Source of the DNA: Marisa cornuarietis
Taxonomy: Eukaryota > Mollusca > Gastropoda > Architaenioglossa > Ampullariidae
Direction: 5' to 3'
Assembly (NCBI GenBank): GCA_004794655.1
Contig: SMMW01000634.1
Location: 1,212,501 to 1,276,500 of the forward strand
Length of the DNA: 64,000 nucleotides
This document shows positions 1 through 12,000 of the stretch, piece by piece. The translations under genes were made by a program, and so were the position numbers. Numbering within the stretch: position 1 is the stretch's first letter; each line of letters begins with the position of its first letter. Below the pieces are notes generated by a model. That model did not search any database, was not told the DNA's origin, and was given only the letters and a program-made list of their open reading frames with translations.

Positions 1-39
1 CCAACAGTGCTGCATTTGTTAAGCTATTATAAAGCATTT

Positions 40-170
40 CAATGACTTTAACAAAGCCTTCTTCAATGTTGCTCCTCATGCCAGACTGCCAAATGCATTC
101 TTAAATTCTATGAAGTTGTGACAGAGGTCCTGCTGATGCTGCAGATGCATCTCTATACCGATGCAGCAGT
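40..170 (+). mobile_element. possible reverse-transcriptase trace
   Basis: One frame reads NDFNKAFFNVAPHARL, which resembles the FIDFKKAFD...HARL motif-A block of LINE reverse transcriptases. A second frame then reads LLMLQMHLYTDAAV, like the 'LYTDA' segment that follows. Frame changes and stops interrupt it, so it is at most a decayed fragment. The window edge cuts it off. Confidence 0.25.
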
Positions 171-171
171 T

Positions 172-397
172 GAAGATGATGATGATGATGTCCATTTGTA
201 ATGCGCAGGTATCAATTCAGAAAAATGCTTATTGCACAACAAAAACAAAATAAAAAATAAGAAAAATAAAGTAAATAAATAGATAAAACACCAGGAAAAT
301 AAAAATAAAGACAGAAGTGTTGCTTGGTTTTTAAGTTCAAGTCTGTCTTAAATAAACAGATGGGTCTTCAGTCTTTTTCGAAACGTGGTTGGTGAGA
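172..397 (-). mobile_element. CR1/L2-like LINE, 3' end with (ATC)n tail
   Basis: On the minus strand positions 400-350 read TTFRKRLKTHLFI and then a stop, the typical C-terminus of CR1/L2-like reverse transcriptases. The 3' untranslated region follows and ends in 'gcgcattacaaatgg' plus a short (ATC)n run (175-190). The end at 50391-50432 is organised in the same way. Only the last few codons and the tail remain. It abuts a different LINE at about 397. Confidence 0.55.
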
Positions 398-1450
398 TCT
401 GCTCACCTGTACTTCTACCTGATCTGAAGCCAGCCTGTTCTCCTAGCAGTTCCTTTGTGGTGGTGCTAATGTGGTTCTGTATTACGTTCAGCATGACTTT
501 GCTTGGGTGGCTGATAAGGCTTATGGTTCTATAATTCTGGCAATGTTTACTGTTTCATTTCTTTAGAAGGCTTATGACTAGTGACTGCATCCATTCTTCG
601 GGCCATTCTTCATGTTCCCAGACTCTTTGGAATAGAACAGTGAGGGCCTTCATAGTTTCTTCCATACCCTGCTTGAGAAACTCAGCTAGAACATTTATCA
701 ATGTTATCAAACATTATCAAAGGCAACTTTTCTCTCTTCACACTGTGTACACCTCTTTCGTCCTCTTCCCATAGGACTGGTAGGTCTGCAGGCTCACTGT
801 TTCTAGTCTGGTTGTTTTGAAAGATGTTAGCATCTGTCTTCATCTGGAAGTTGTACAGGTCTTCAGTATTCAGTCCATCGGTAAAGTACAGCACTGCTTT
901 CTGTGAGAAAGTGGCCATTGCTGTCTTTGATGACTGAGGTCCTTTGCTGACCTGTCTTTGTGAGGGTCTTTAGTAGTTGGTAGGCCTTTTTTGCTGTCAC
1001 CTTATGCTATTCCCTCCTCTAAGTCCTGGCACTGGCTCTCGATCCTGTTCTCCCTAGCTTGCTTTTCTTTTCTCTCTTCAGGGCCCTCCTTTGGTCACAG
1101 AGATCTAGAATGTTATTCGTGACCTATAATTGTTTCTTCTTTGCTTGAGGCCTAGAATCTCCTGGGCTGTTGACAGTAGCACATGATGTTTCCAGCAAGG
1201 GTGTCTACATCACAGTCCACCAGGTTCAGTGTTGCAAATTTTCTTCCAACTGTGGCCTTGAAGACCTCTGTAATTTTTGGGTCTTGCAGCTTCTCCAAAT
1301 CAAAGCGAATTCGGTGGGCATTTGAGAGTTGCTTCACTTTCAGCTTCAGTTTCAGGTTTGTTAGGACAAAGTCATGGCCGTTAGGTCACACCTGGGTGCG
1401 TCCTTGTCTTAGTTATCAAACACAAGGCTAGGCTGGCCAAAGCTGTTAGA
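398..1450 (-). mobile_element. RTE/BovB-like LINE fragment (linker and RT fingers)
   Basis: Frames on the minus strand show the pre-RT linker (RIRFDLEKLQDPKITEVF, about 1320-1260), then ADLPVLWEEDERGVHSVK (about 790). The RT finger blocks VWEHEEWPEEW, NYRTISLISHPSKVM and GEQAGFRSGRST follow (about 640-400). Frameshifts and stops break the reading frame. It lacks the endonuclease and everything after the fingers. It probably lies in a downstream intron of CFAP221. Confidence 0.7.
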
Positions 1451-2904
1451 CAGGCAAGCAAGATAATCAGCATGAAACAGGTACAACTCTCTAACCTGCA
1501 TGTCCATGACAATGACAATTCTTTATTAACAAGAGGTAAAGTAAGCAAGACATGCCTCTCAGAAAGAGGGTCACATATTTCTGCAGACTATACACACCCT
1601 CTATAAACCAGATTTCAGTTGCGACCTTCTGGCAGACGATACAAAAGTCAAGATGCACCTGGGATAAAAATTGCTAATGAGAGAATCACTGTTTTGGTCT
1701 GTGTTAGTGTCCCTGCCAAAAAACTGAAGTCATTGGTTACTGGGAAGAGTGCAAGATCAAGATTGCAAATCTTGGTATCATCATTATTCAGAGAGAATAA
1801 TTGCTCATGTATACAAAGAAAACGCCAGGTCTAGATCGATCTCAGCATCCCTGTATCCTTTAGTTATAACCCCTATGAATTAGTACAGGAGATCCTTGTA
1901 CAAACAGTCCAGTTGTTACTGTTGAAACCAAAAGATTGCACTGTATTTGTTGTTATTGAATTTTGGGGAATTAGTAGGCATTATGTTATTGACACAGACA
2001 ATAAATGTAATTTAGTGTAGAGGCTGGAGTAGAAAAGAAAAATCTCATGAGTTGTGAGTACATGTACATGGTAGTTTAGAAACCAAATGCTCATGAAACA
2101 TTTTTTAGAATACACGGTCCTACAGTCAGTTATCTGTATCGTACAGTTTGTAACTTGACGAGTCCCCGCTCAGGTACGTAAACCTGGTGATTATTATTTT
2201 GAATAAGTCATATTGTTGCGTGGTTATTAGCGTGCCCAAATGGTCTGAGGGAAAAAAGAATATTTGCATATAAATGTAGTAAAGAAACTGTAGATGATGA
2301 GAAAAAGGGGGACATATTGTGGTCTATATTCATAATTTATGGATAAATAAAAGGAGACTGCAAGTGTATGATGATCTTCTGTAGTGTTGTCATGTTAATC
2401 AGCAAATGGATAAGCTTTTGTTAAAGGTAACTGATAAAATTACAAGGCCATAAAAACAAGAGATTTACTTTCAGATAAAATGAGTAATGGTTAACACACA
2501 CACACAAATCTTGTGTACATATTGAGTATGTGAAGATGATAACTGATAACTCCTATTACACGTACTGTATTTATTTTTTTCTTTTCCTGTTGATCAAGAA
2601 AAAACTTCTCTTTTCCAGGTTTCTTTTCCCTAGCTATCACTTAATTACTCATTCCCTGATGCTCAAAACCTAAACTTCTGTCTTACCTACCCCTGCACAG
2701 ATGTTTAATTTAAGGGTCATGGAAAAAAAGCTGATTGGTTGATCTCACTTTTAATCTCCCTATCAAGACCCTTCTCAGTTAAGACCTGATTCTGGCAGAT
2801 TTTAGCAAGTCTAAATAGGGATGTTTCACTGCATCACTTTCCTACTAGTGTATCTAAAGTAAAAGCCAAAAGCTTCATATAATTGCAAGTACTATCTATC
2901 TTAC
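1451..2904. other. intronic stretch, no gene seen
   Basis: AT-rich sequence downstream of the last recognised CFAP221 exon. I found no exon with splice sites that continues the CFAP221 frame. There is a short AC run near 2490 and nothing else I can name. Confidence 0.5.
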
Positions 2905-3034
2905 CTTTAAGAACTGCTCATTCTTTGCAGATGGTTTGTGCTTTCTTCTAAAGCGCCCCCTGTCTAAGGCAGAAACACACCTTGGATCCACGATATCTGA
3001 GTTTTCCACAGCATATTCACTCAGAGCTTTTTGC
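2905..3034 (-). CDS. CFAP221: CFAP221 exon 7
   Basis: Acceptor aatcctcag, donor gtaagatag; 130 bases that take over the phase left by exon 6 (AG+G). The product is polar and basic (QKALSEYAVENSDIVDPR, then LDRGRFRRKHKPSAKNEQF), which fits the linker after the Ig-like modules. Family similarity is weaker here, so the link to exon 6 rests mainly on phase, splice sites and strand. Confidence 0.7.
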
Positions 3035-6000
3035 CTGAGGATTAAACAAAAGATTGAAACTGTAAACCTGATTATTGCTTAAACTTATTATTTAAGTGTA
3101 TGTATATTTAAAAAATGTCATCACCCTAGGAATAACAAAAGTACCTTTGATCTTGCACTTTATTCCTTTTCATTCCTTGCTTGTATGCATTATATTATAG
3201 TCCCTTAGCTAGTGGTTCTCAGACACCTGGGCAGCATAGTTTCTTATTTCCTCATCTATTGCCTTGACTAGTGACTGGTACTGGTGACTGAGGGAATTTG
3301 GATAGATACTGAGTCTGACAAGGCCCATCATAGAGATTCTTTTTTTGAGTAGTAAGGACATCCTGCAATGTATTACCTCTCAATTCTTTTATGCTTGTCA
3401 ACCAGTTTTTCCTCTACCTCAGTGTTTTTCTCCAAGATATCCTGAAAGAAGGTCTTTGAGTATTACCAAATAAGCCAGATGATAGTTTCCAGAAGTGATT
3501 CTTATTGATGTTCCAGGGAGGCAACTGTGTGTTCAGTACATATAACTGGCCTTGTGTTTGAAGTTGGAAATTCACTTTTCTCATGCACTTGTTCTCAAAA
3601 GCTTGGATTTTTTCTGAGTCCTTGTCTTGCATTCCTTGAGAAGAATGGAAATTATGAGGGACTTGGTCAGTCATTAGTGGTATCAAACCTGATGATGTTG
3701 CTGTGCCAAATCCTGTTCATCCTGCCACTGGTGCTGTCAGTTTTTAAAAAAACTGCTAGATGCCAGGACAAGTATTTGAAATTTGTCAAACAGTAAAGTA
3801 TCCTGGACACCAAAGACAAACTGGTGGTGGTTTGACTCATAAAAGGTGGGATATTTTAGCCTGGATACGTCTGTACCCGATCCCAGAGAGCACACAACAA
3901 AATAAGCCAAGACTCATTGTGACTTGTCAGCCAAAAACTTACATGTCCTCCACAAACTGCACTGATTCTGCCTGCAGAAGACAAGTCACAGCCAATAGTT
4001 CCAGTAGCAGCATACATCACCCGGTTGTCAAACTTTCTGCTTCTGGGTGATGCTACCATACCAAATGGGGAATGAGAATGTCAGTACATTTTTTATCACT
4101 GTCAGGTAAAACTAGACCAAAAGGACCAAAATGGGGCTAAACTTTTTTCAGCTAGTGTGAAAAGTAGATTCTTGATGCTGAGGTCATTTGAAATGGTGGT
4201 TCCCAGAGATTTAAAATGGTCTACCAGCTCTACGGCCTCACTGTTAATAAAAAGAGCCTCCATGGGGTCTCTTCCTGTGGAAGTTAACCACCATCTCCTT
4301 AGTGTTAGAGATATTTCAATATAGACTGTTGTTACTGCACCATGCCTCCAGGTGATCCATCTTCTAGTGGTATGCAAACTCATTGTTGTTTGTGATGAGA
4401 CCTTCAGCTGTGGTGTCGTCAGGAAACTTCACCATCTGAATGAATTCATTAGAGACACAGTCATTGGTAAAAAGACAGAACAAGAACGGAGAGGGTCTGC
4501 AGGCTTGGGGTGCACATGTATTGAGTACCAGAGTGTTGGATAAACGATTATTAACTCTGACTCTTTGGGGTTGGTGCAGGAGGAAGTCAGGGATCCAGAA
4601 GCAGACTGGAAGAAACCAAAAGCTGCATTCAAGATATTACTTTAAGTAAATAATTCTTCCACAGCCAGAAATTTTGTGCAGAAAATACTCAGAATGTCAC
4701 TGTCCATCATTTCATTATGACCTTATTTTTGACTTTCTACTTTAATCTATTGCAAAGATGCTCAGTTTCAATTACAATGTTTCTATTTGATTATATTTTA
4801 CATATATAGTAGTATGGGGTAGGACATGCATTGCACACATACACAGGCACACACACACACAGAGATAAAGAGGATAGGTGATATACACTGAGTGTTGCCT
4901 AGGGAGTAGACCGTTAATTGGAAGACCAGTACACTTAGCCCGGACAATAGCGTTTGTTTTCATTGCTGCAGACTGATGACATGTATTTATTTAGTTCATT
5001 ATGACTTTCTTATATCAAATATTTGTTGTTTTCCTATTCTCTGTTCCTGGTATAACTTTTGAACTGTTCATGCTAACCACCCCTGAGTGTGGTTTAATGT
5101 AAATACTATTTGTATTTTTTGAATTTGTGTATTGCAATTATTTATATTTTTATTATCAGTTCCATAAAGGCAACCACAGTAAAACTATGACATGGCAGCG
5201 GCACTATGTTCTGTCAAGAAGTCCACTGAGTGGCCTGAATACTGAATTTTATCACGAGATTAAAGGTTTCTTTTGAGGAAATACACTAGGTGAAGGTTGC
5301 TGTATGATCTCAGACACACAAGATTCTGCCTTCTCTTAAGTCATTATGTGCAGCTGTCTTACCATGTCAGCAACTATTCTGTGATTTCTTGCTAACAACA
5401 TGAAGTATCACCACTGAGGAGATGACATTTCCCTTACTCTGGTGTTAACGACTTCTGAGGTTACTAGCTAACACATCAGTGCCCACCTCTTTCTGGCTAG
5501 GGTTTACCCTGGCAGGGCATATTATGTGATCTTGGATGTTTCATGAGTACCTTAGTGTTGCATCTTGGAGGACCCTCAGGTCTAATCCTGACCCCATAGG
5601 GAATGCTAAGTTTGTGTCTCCAAAGTAAGAACATCTGGGTCTAGTTCCTGACTCCACTGTTTACATATGTATGTTCTATTTGCAAGAATGATATATCTTT
5701 GTAATCTTTTTATGAACACTCAGGCCTACCCCATGATTTCATTCACTTTTAATGATTAGTTGACTCTTATGCCTGTCTGTCAAGTGGGATCATGCATGGG
5801 TTGCAACTAGTATGTTCATTTGAATGTATTATTGATGTGTGTGAAACAAGTATTAGAGAATGTTTTCTTGCTATGTGCGTTTAGGCAGAAGTCAACCTGA
5901 TGTAACATGTAATGCATGTGTTGTTTTGTCATTTGTCTAAGGCTCACCAAGATTACAAAGTCTGGAAGCCTTTAGGGAATCATTTGTGTTTTGTTATAAG

Positions 6001-9000
6001 AATGTACATGGGAGTATGAATGTGTGTAATACTTTCACCCCCCCCCCCTCACCCTAACACTGCCTGATTGGAGGTGTTGGAAGTAGAGCTTCATAAAGGT
6101 AGAGTCTGACCCAGTGCTCAATAAATGTCTCTCCAACAAAATACAATAAAAACCTGGGTAGAAGCTATGGCATAAACTTCATGTGCTTTGACATTGGAAG
6201 CATGCTTGCTCTAAGTGTGAGATGCTGTTAAGTGTCAAGAATGGAATGCTGAAATAGCAACCTTTGGTAATGTATGTGTATGGCAATGTGTATTGGAGTG
6301 GTGAGAATGTTGTTCTTTACCTAAGCATTGAATGATATGAGTACATTATGTGCTAGCAAACAGAAAATTCACTGACCTCACCCTTGCTCTGGTAGTCAGT
6401 GAACATTTTACATCCCTAGTCTTGTAGCCAAATAGGAAAAACATCTGAATGTTGTGAGGGCACACTGACACATTCATCCTTGTCTAGTCAACCTTTTGAT
6501 AAGCTTTAAGTCCCTTTTGTTGCCTTTAATTTTGTATTGATCAATCAATCAATCAATCAATCCTCTTCGTGCTAGTTGCACATAAGGCCTCAACCAGAGC
6601 CTGCCACTGATGTCGATCGGCTGAAACTCGCTCCAGACGACCTCATGTCCAGCCCTTTCCTTTCATCTCCCTTTCTACTGTTCTTCTCCAGGTTTCCTTT
6701 GGGCGGCCTCGTTTTCTTCGGCCGTCTGGAGTTCATCGTAGGGCGATTCTGGAGGGTTTGCTATCTGCTGGCAAAGCACATGTCCAATCCATCGCCAACG
6801 CCTTTGTTGAACCTTTGTGGTGATGGACTCGGTTTCAGTTCTTCGGTGGAGTTCTTCATTGGTGATGGTGTTTGGCTAAAAGATGTTAAGTATGTGCCTG
6901 AGGCATCTGTTTTGGAAGACGTCAAACCTGTTACCGATGTTTTTGGTCATCTTCCATGATTCTGATCCAAAAAAGGAGGGTGCTGATCACATTTGACTTG
7001 AAGATTCTTAGCTTGGTCTTCTGGCTGATGATTTTTGCCTTCCATGTGCTCCTGAGTGAGGCAAAGGCCTGGCTGGCTTTCGCCAGTCAGGCTCGAATCT
7101 CCACCTACGCATCTCCGGTCTTTGAAATCTTGGACCCAAGATAGGTAAAACGGTCAACTTCCTCAATCTCTTCTCCATTTAGTTTGATGTTTTCTTGGAC
7201 TCTGGCGTTCACTCTCATACTTTTCGTTTTCTTTGCGCTGACCTTCAAGCCAAGGTTTCCAGCTGTTTCACAGAAGGCATTTGTTTTCTCCTGCATGTCT
7301 TGGTGGCAGTGTGACAACAGGGCAATATCATCAGCAAATTCCAAGTCTTCCAGCATTGCTGTTGCTGTCACAGTCATGGTCCATTTGATCCCTCTCCTCT
7401 CTCTGTCAGTGGAATTCTTCATGATCCAGTCCATGGCCAGGATGAAGAGGAATGGCGACAGAATGCAGCCCTGCTTCACCCCAGTACTGACGTTGAAGGG
7501 GGCTGTGAGCTCCGTGTCACAGACCATCTGAGATTTGAAGTCGCTGTACAGCATTGCAACGACCTGGACAAGTTTCGCAGGGACTCCATAATGCCTCAGG
7601 ATCTTCCATAAGGACTCGCGGTGGATGCTGTCAAAAGCCTTCTCCAGGTCGATGAAGTTGATGTACAGCGGTGCGTTCCACTCATTGATTTGCTCCAGAA
7701 TCTGACGCAGAGTGAAAATGAGTTCAGAGCAGGATCGCCCAGGGCGAAATCCTGCTTCCTGGGGCCGGAGGTCTTTCTCAACGGTTGCCGTCAGTCGTGA
7801 CAAAACAATCTTGCTGAAGACCTTGCTGGTGAGGGAAAGAAGTGTTATACCCCTCCAGTTATTGCAGTCTCCAAGATCTCCTTTATTTGGTAACTTGAAG
7901 ATAAGCCCTGTCTTCCACGCATCGGGGATCTGTCCTGATTCCCAAACTTGCCTGAAGATTTCAGTCAACATGGGAGCTGTCACATTCACATCTGCTTTCA
8001 ACATCTCTGCTGTTATTCCATCTGCCCCTGGTGCTTTGCCGCTTTTCATTGCCTTCATTGCTGCTGTCACTTCTTCCAGGCTTGGTGGGTCTGTGCAGAT
8101 GTCAAGGTCTATATCTGCTGGCTGGATGTCTGCAAGCTGAGGGGGGTCTGGTCTGTTTAGAACTGACTCAAAATGCTCCCTCCAGCGCTGTAGTTTTTCT
8201 GCCTCTCCCTCGACAACATTTCCGTTCATGTCTTTCACTGGTACTTCACTGTTTTTGAACCTGTTGTTCAGCTGTTTATTTATTTTATACAGTGTCTTCA
8301 GGTCATTTTTTCGTGCTGCTTCTTCTGCATCATCTGCCAGTTTCTCTATGTAGTCCCTTTTGTCAGTTTTGGTCATCCTCTTTACCTCTTTGTTTATTTC
8401 TGTATATCTTTGTCTGTGTTGTTCCTTCAGACGTTCAGATCTGGTGTTGTTGATTTTCTGCTTGGTTGACTTTCTCTCTTCTATCCTTTTCCATGTCTCT
8501 TCTCTTATCCACTGTTCTTTCTTTTTTCGATGGAAGCCCAATATTTTCTCACCTGTTTCCTGCAAGACTCGATTGAAGTCCTATAAGGTCATCTCCTGTT
8601 GGTCCCCTAGTGCCTGGAACCTGTTCTTTACTTCCACTACAAAGGCCCATTTGGTGGCTGGGTCCTTCAGTCTGTCTGCTGACGTGCCTGTTTTCCTTGC
8701 AATCGACGTAGCTTCAGAGAAACTGCGGCTATCACAAAAGTGTGGTCACTGGCAACGTCTGCTCCTCTGTAGGCTCTGACATTTTGAAATGAGCTCCTCC
8801 ATTTTCGGTTGATGATGACATGGTCTATCTGGCTTTTTGTGATCCCGTCTGGTGATGTCCATGTTGCCTTGTGGATGTCTTTGTGTTGGAAGAGTGTGCC
8901 TCCAATCAGTAGATTGTTTTCTTCACAAAAGTCTGCCAGTCTCTCTCCATTGTCAATGATGGTTCCAATTTCATGCTTGCCCATGATATGCTCCCTGTAG

Positions 9001-12000
9001 GTGTTGTCACTTCCCACCTTGGCATTGAGATCGCCGGCGATGAGCAACATATCATGGGCTCGGACGCTCTCCGTGGCTGCCTGGAGCTGATCGTAAAAAG
9101 CATCCTTGTCTTCTGCCTCGGAGTCTTCTGTTGGTGCATAGCAAACTAGCACTGTCAGCTTGGTGTACTTTGAATGGAATCTTGCTCTCAGAAGCCTGGG
9201 TCCATAAGGCTTCCATTCCAGCAGTGTCTTTTCAGTTTTCCTATTGAGGAGTAGTGCTACTCCTTCAGAGTGTTGATCGTCTGATCTTCCTGAGAACAAG
9301 ATAGTATGTCCTGATGCTAGTCTCCTCTTTCCCGTGCCGGTCCATCTGACCTCGCTGACTCCCAGGATGTCCAAGTTGTAATTCTCAAACTCCTTGACTA
9401 GTTGGGGCAACCTGCCAGTCTGATACAAGGTCTGGACATTCCAGCAACCCACCCCACCCTCAACTTCTGCTTCGGCTTCAGTAAATCCACCATCGGGGCG
9501 CCAGCTCCCTCTCGGGTTTGACTGTCGTCCGTCATAAGTCCAGTTCCCTGGTATGTTTCATTACCTTCGCCACCCGTAACGAGTGCTCTAGTGTTGGTTT
9601 CTGTAACATGCTTTTTTTATATGGTGGGGCTGTTTGCCCTACCACAACCTAATTTACCTCTAGGTGAGGTGTCCACCTTAGTCACCTCTTACGACATGCC
9701 TGGCTGGACAGCAGGGACGCTATTCTTACAATGCTCGCTAGGCAAGCATACCCCGGGGTCCCATGGGGGAATTTTGTATTGAATTATGCATCAAATCCTA
9801 TATCAATTAACAGATACAATAAGGGCTTTTTGTTGTGAGATTTTATCTTTTTCTTCTATAGATTTATTGATAAAGTTTTTTTGCATTGTGTCGGTGGGGG
9901 GGGGGGATCACATTTGCTGTCTCACTCTTTGAGTTTGTTGAATTAAACAGCACATACCATCATAGTCTTCAATGTTTAACATTGTGTCTTGATAAAACAC
10001 CTATCTAATGAGTATCTTATTCCACCCTAATTTCTGCTGAAATTCCTGTTAAGCCAAAGCTAAGGAAATTAAAACACAAGAACTTCCTGTCTGCAGGTCT
10101 TTTGTGTGCTAAACATAAAACTTTAGAGCCCACACTGGATCCTGAAACCTTGCATGATCTCATCAGTCAGAGAAAGAGAGGAGACACGACCGAAGAATGA
10201 CCCCCAGCTGCTGGCTTTTTTAAAATTTTGCAATAAACAAGAGGCCAGTCAGTGGAGTAATAGAACTATCTGCATAAAACAAGAATCCCCTCACAAAGCA
10301 CTACCTCTGAGACCCTTTCTGATGAAGCTACTTCTACTCCCACAACAACAACAAAATTAAGCAACAGCGTTTGAGGAGTGAGGCAACATAAAGAAGTTTT
10401 CTGTAAAGATTAAGGGACCATTAAGGAAAATAACCATTACCATCTCCCACAATCATAAAGGGGAAAATGAGTGTATAACAGGATAGGCAGAGGAAAACTT
10501 TTTCACAAGGTCTAATATATACTCACATCTCATAACTGTAATGGAAGGTGTAAGATAATATGGTTCTGTAACCTTAATTGTAATAAAAGCCAGCCCTTTG
10601 AAATTAAACAGCCTCATGAAAAATTCCGCCACGAGGGGAAGGGGGGGATATTTCTTGAATCTAAAGATTCTGATCAGATTACCAGGATAAAAATACCCTC
10701 CGCTTACTTCTGTAAGTCAAAGGTTTATGAGCAAAAGGTCTAAAAGGAGCAAACACTCAAGGCCCGACAGACAAGCCCATCTGTGACTGGAGTCAGGAAT
10801 GATTAAAAACCACCAGATGGTGGTGTGTAAGGCATTCCTCTGTAAAGGAGGGAATGAGGCAAAGAATGTTCTGTAGAAAAAAAATCTGTGACAGAACTGT
10901 CTGCTAAACACTTCAAAATAAAAACTTTAAAATGTGGTGAATGAGGGAGTAGGGGTAAGTCAGAAGAAGGGAATCGCCACCCTTTGAGTGATTTGATCAA
11001 TTACTCAAGTAAAAAAATGGAGATATAGTAACTCTTGAGGATGGGGACACCTGTCAGATAAATAAGATTCACTGTTGTTCTGAATTCAGAAGAAAGAGAA
11101 GTACCCTCAGTGGAAGCATTCATATTAGTGTTAAATCATTCATGTTCATGAGAACTTTCCCTTTCCATTTCATGTGTAACAAAAAACCCCAGCACAAAAG
11201 GAACCAAATGATTGAGGTTAGTGAGAACAAAAAACTAAATCTCAAAAGAGTCTACCAAATGCCAAAATCCTAAAGTCGATAAGTGTGCAAGATGCCAAGC
11301 TGGAGAGGAAGGGATGAAAACAGAAGAACTAAAAGCTGCTGAAGTTTTTTATATACCCAATTTAAACTTGAGAATTAAAATGAGGGTCCCTGAAACCTAC
11401 ACTTGAATCAATCAAAGAAGGAGTAGGGCAGAAATAGTCTTAGTAATTGTCAAAGAAGGCAGTGAGGCAGACACAAAGTCAGATGCGCATTCTCAACTTG
11501 TTTGGTAGGTGCTCATCACTTTACTTATTTCATGTTACCTAAAACCACCTTTAGGTGGCCAGAAGAGTTTTCAGACTATTTTGCTCTTAATTTATCCCTC
11601 TTCACCTCAAGGAACAGCATCTGCAGAAAGCAGTGCAGATCAAATACAAGCAAGCAGTTCAGATCAAGAACAAGTCATATGAGTTCACGGATGACTGACA
11701 AACTTTTGGGTAGTAGTAAACTTCCTAAGGAAATGTCAAATGGTAAGTACTGAATGAAGAAAATTTACTTTAAAATTTCACTTGGTCATCTGGTAAAATT
11801 AAAGCAGAAACACATACCTAAGCAAACCAGGTTTTGAAGTCCCAATAAAGCAGCTTAAAAGAGGAATGGCACTGAACTGTGATATGTTGAGCTGTATAGT
11901 CATACAAGCTGTCTGGAACTCATATGGAGTAAATGTCACAGTTACTTCTATCTCACCATTAGCAGGGATTATTCCTGAAAAGCAGAATCATATGAGATAA

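Larger units (their letters stand above)
6541..9769 (-). mobile_element. full-length RTE-type non-LTR retrotransposon, copy A
   Basis: A 3.23-kb insertion read on the minus strand. It starts with CCCCCATGGGACCCC at 9769 and ends with (GATT)n at 6541, flanked by perfect 13-bp target duplications. The layout is a 5' UTR of about 230 bp, an apurinic-type endonuclease, a reverse transcriptase, a C-terminal extension and a tandem-tetranucleotide tail. The single APE-RT frame and short-repeat tail fit the RTE group. Private lesions include a 5-bp insertion near 9450, a 13-bp deletion near 8675 and a nonsense codon at 7105-7107. It sits in CFAP221 intron 6, in the gene's sense orientation. Copy B at 41828-45062 is colinear and very similar. 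Confidence 0.92.

Noticed and set aside
175..190. (GAT)n as an independent microsatellite
   Set aside because: It sits exactly at the 3' end of a minus-strand L2-like LINE and is best read as its tail. The same holds for the GATT runs at 6541 and 45043.
7105..8565. 486-codon frame as a host gene
   Set aside because: It lies within a target-duplicated RTE and has canonical LINE RT motifs.
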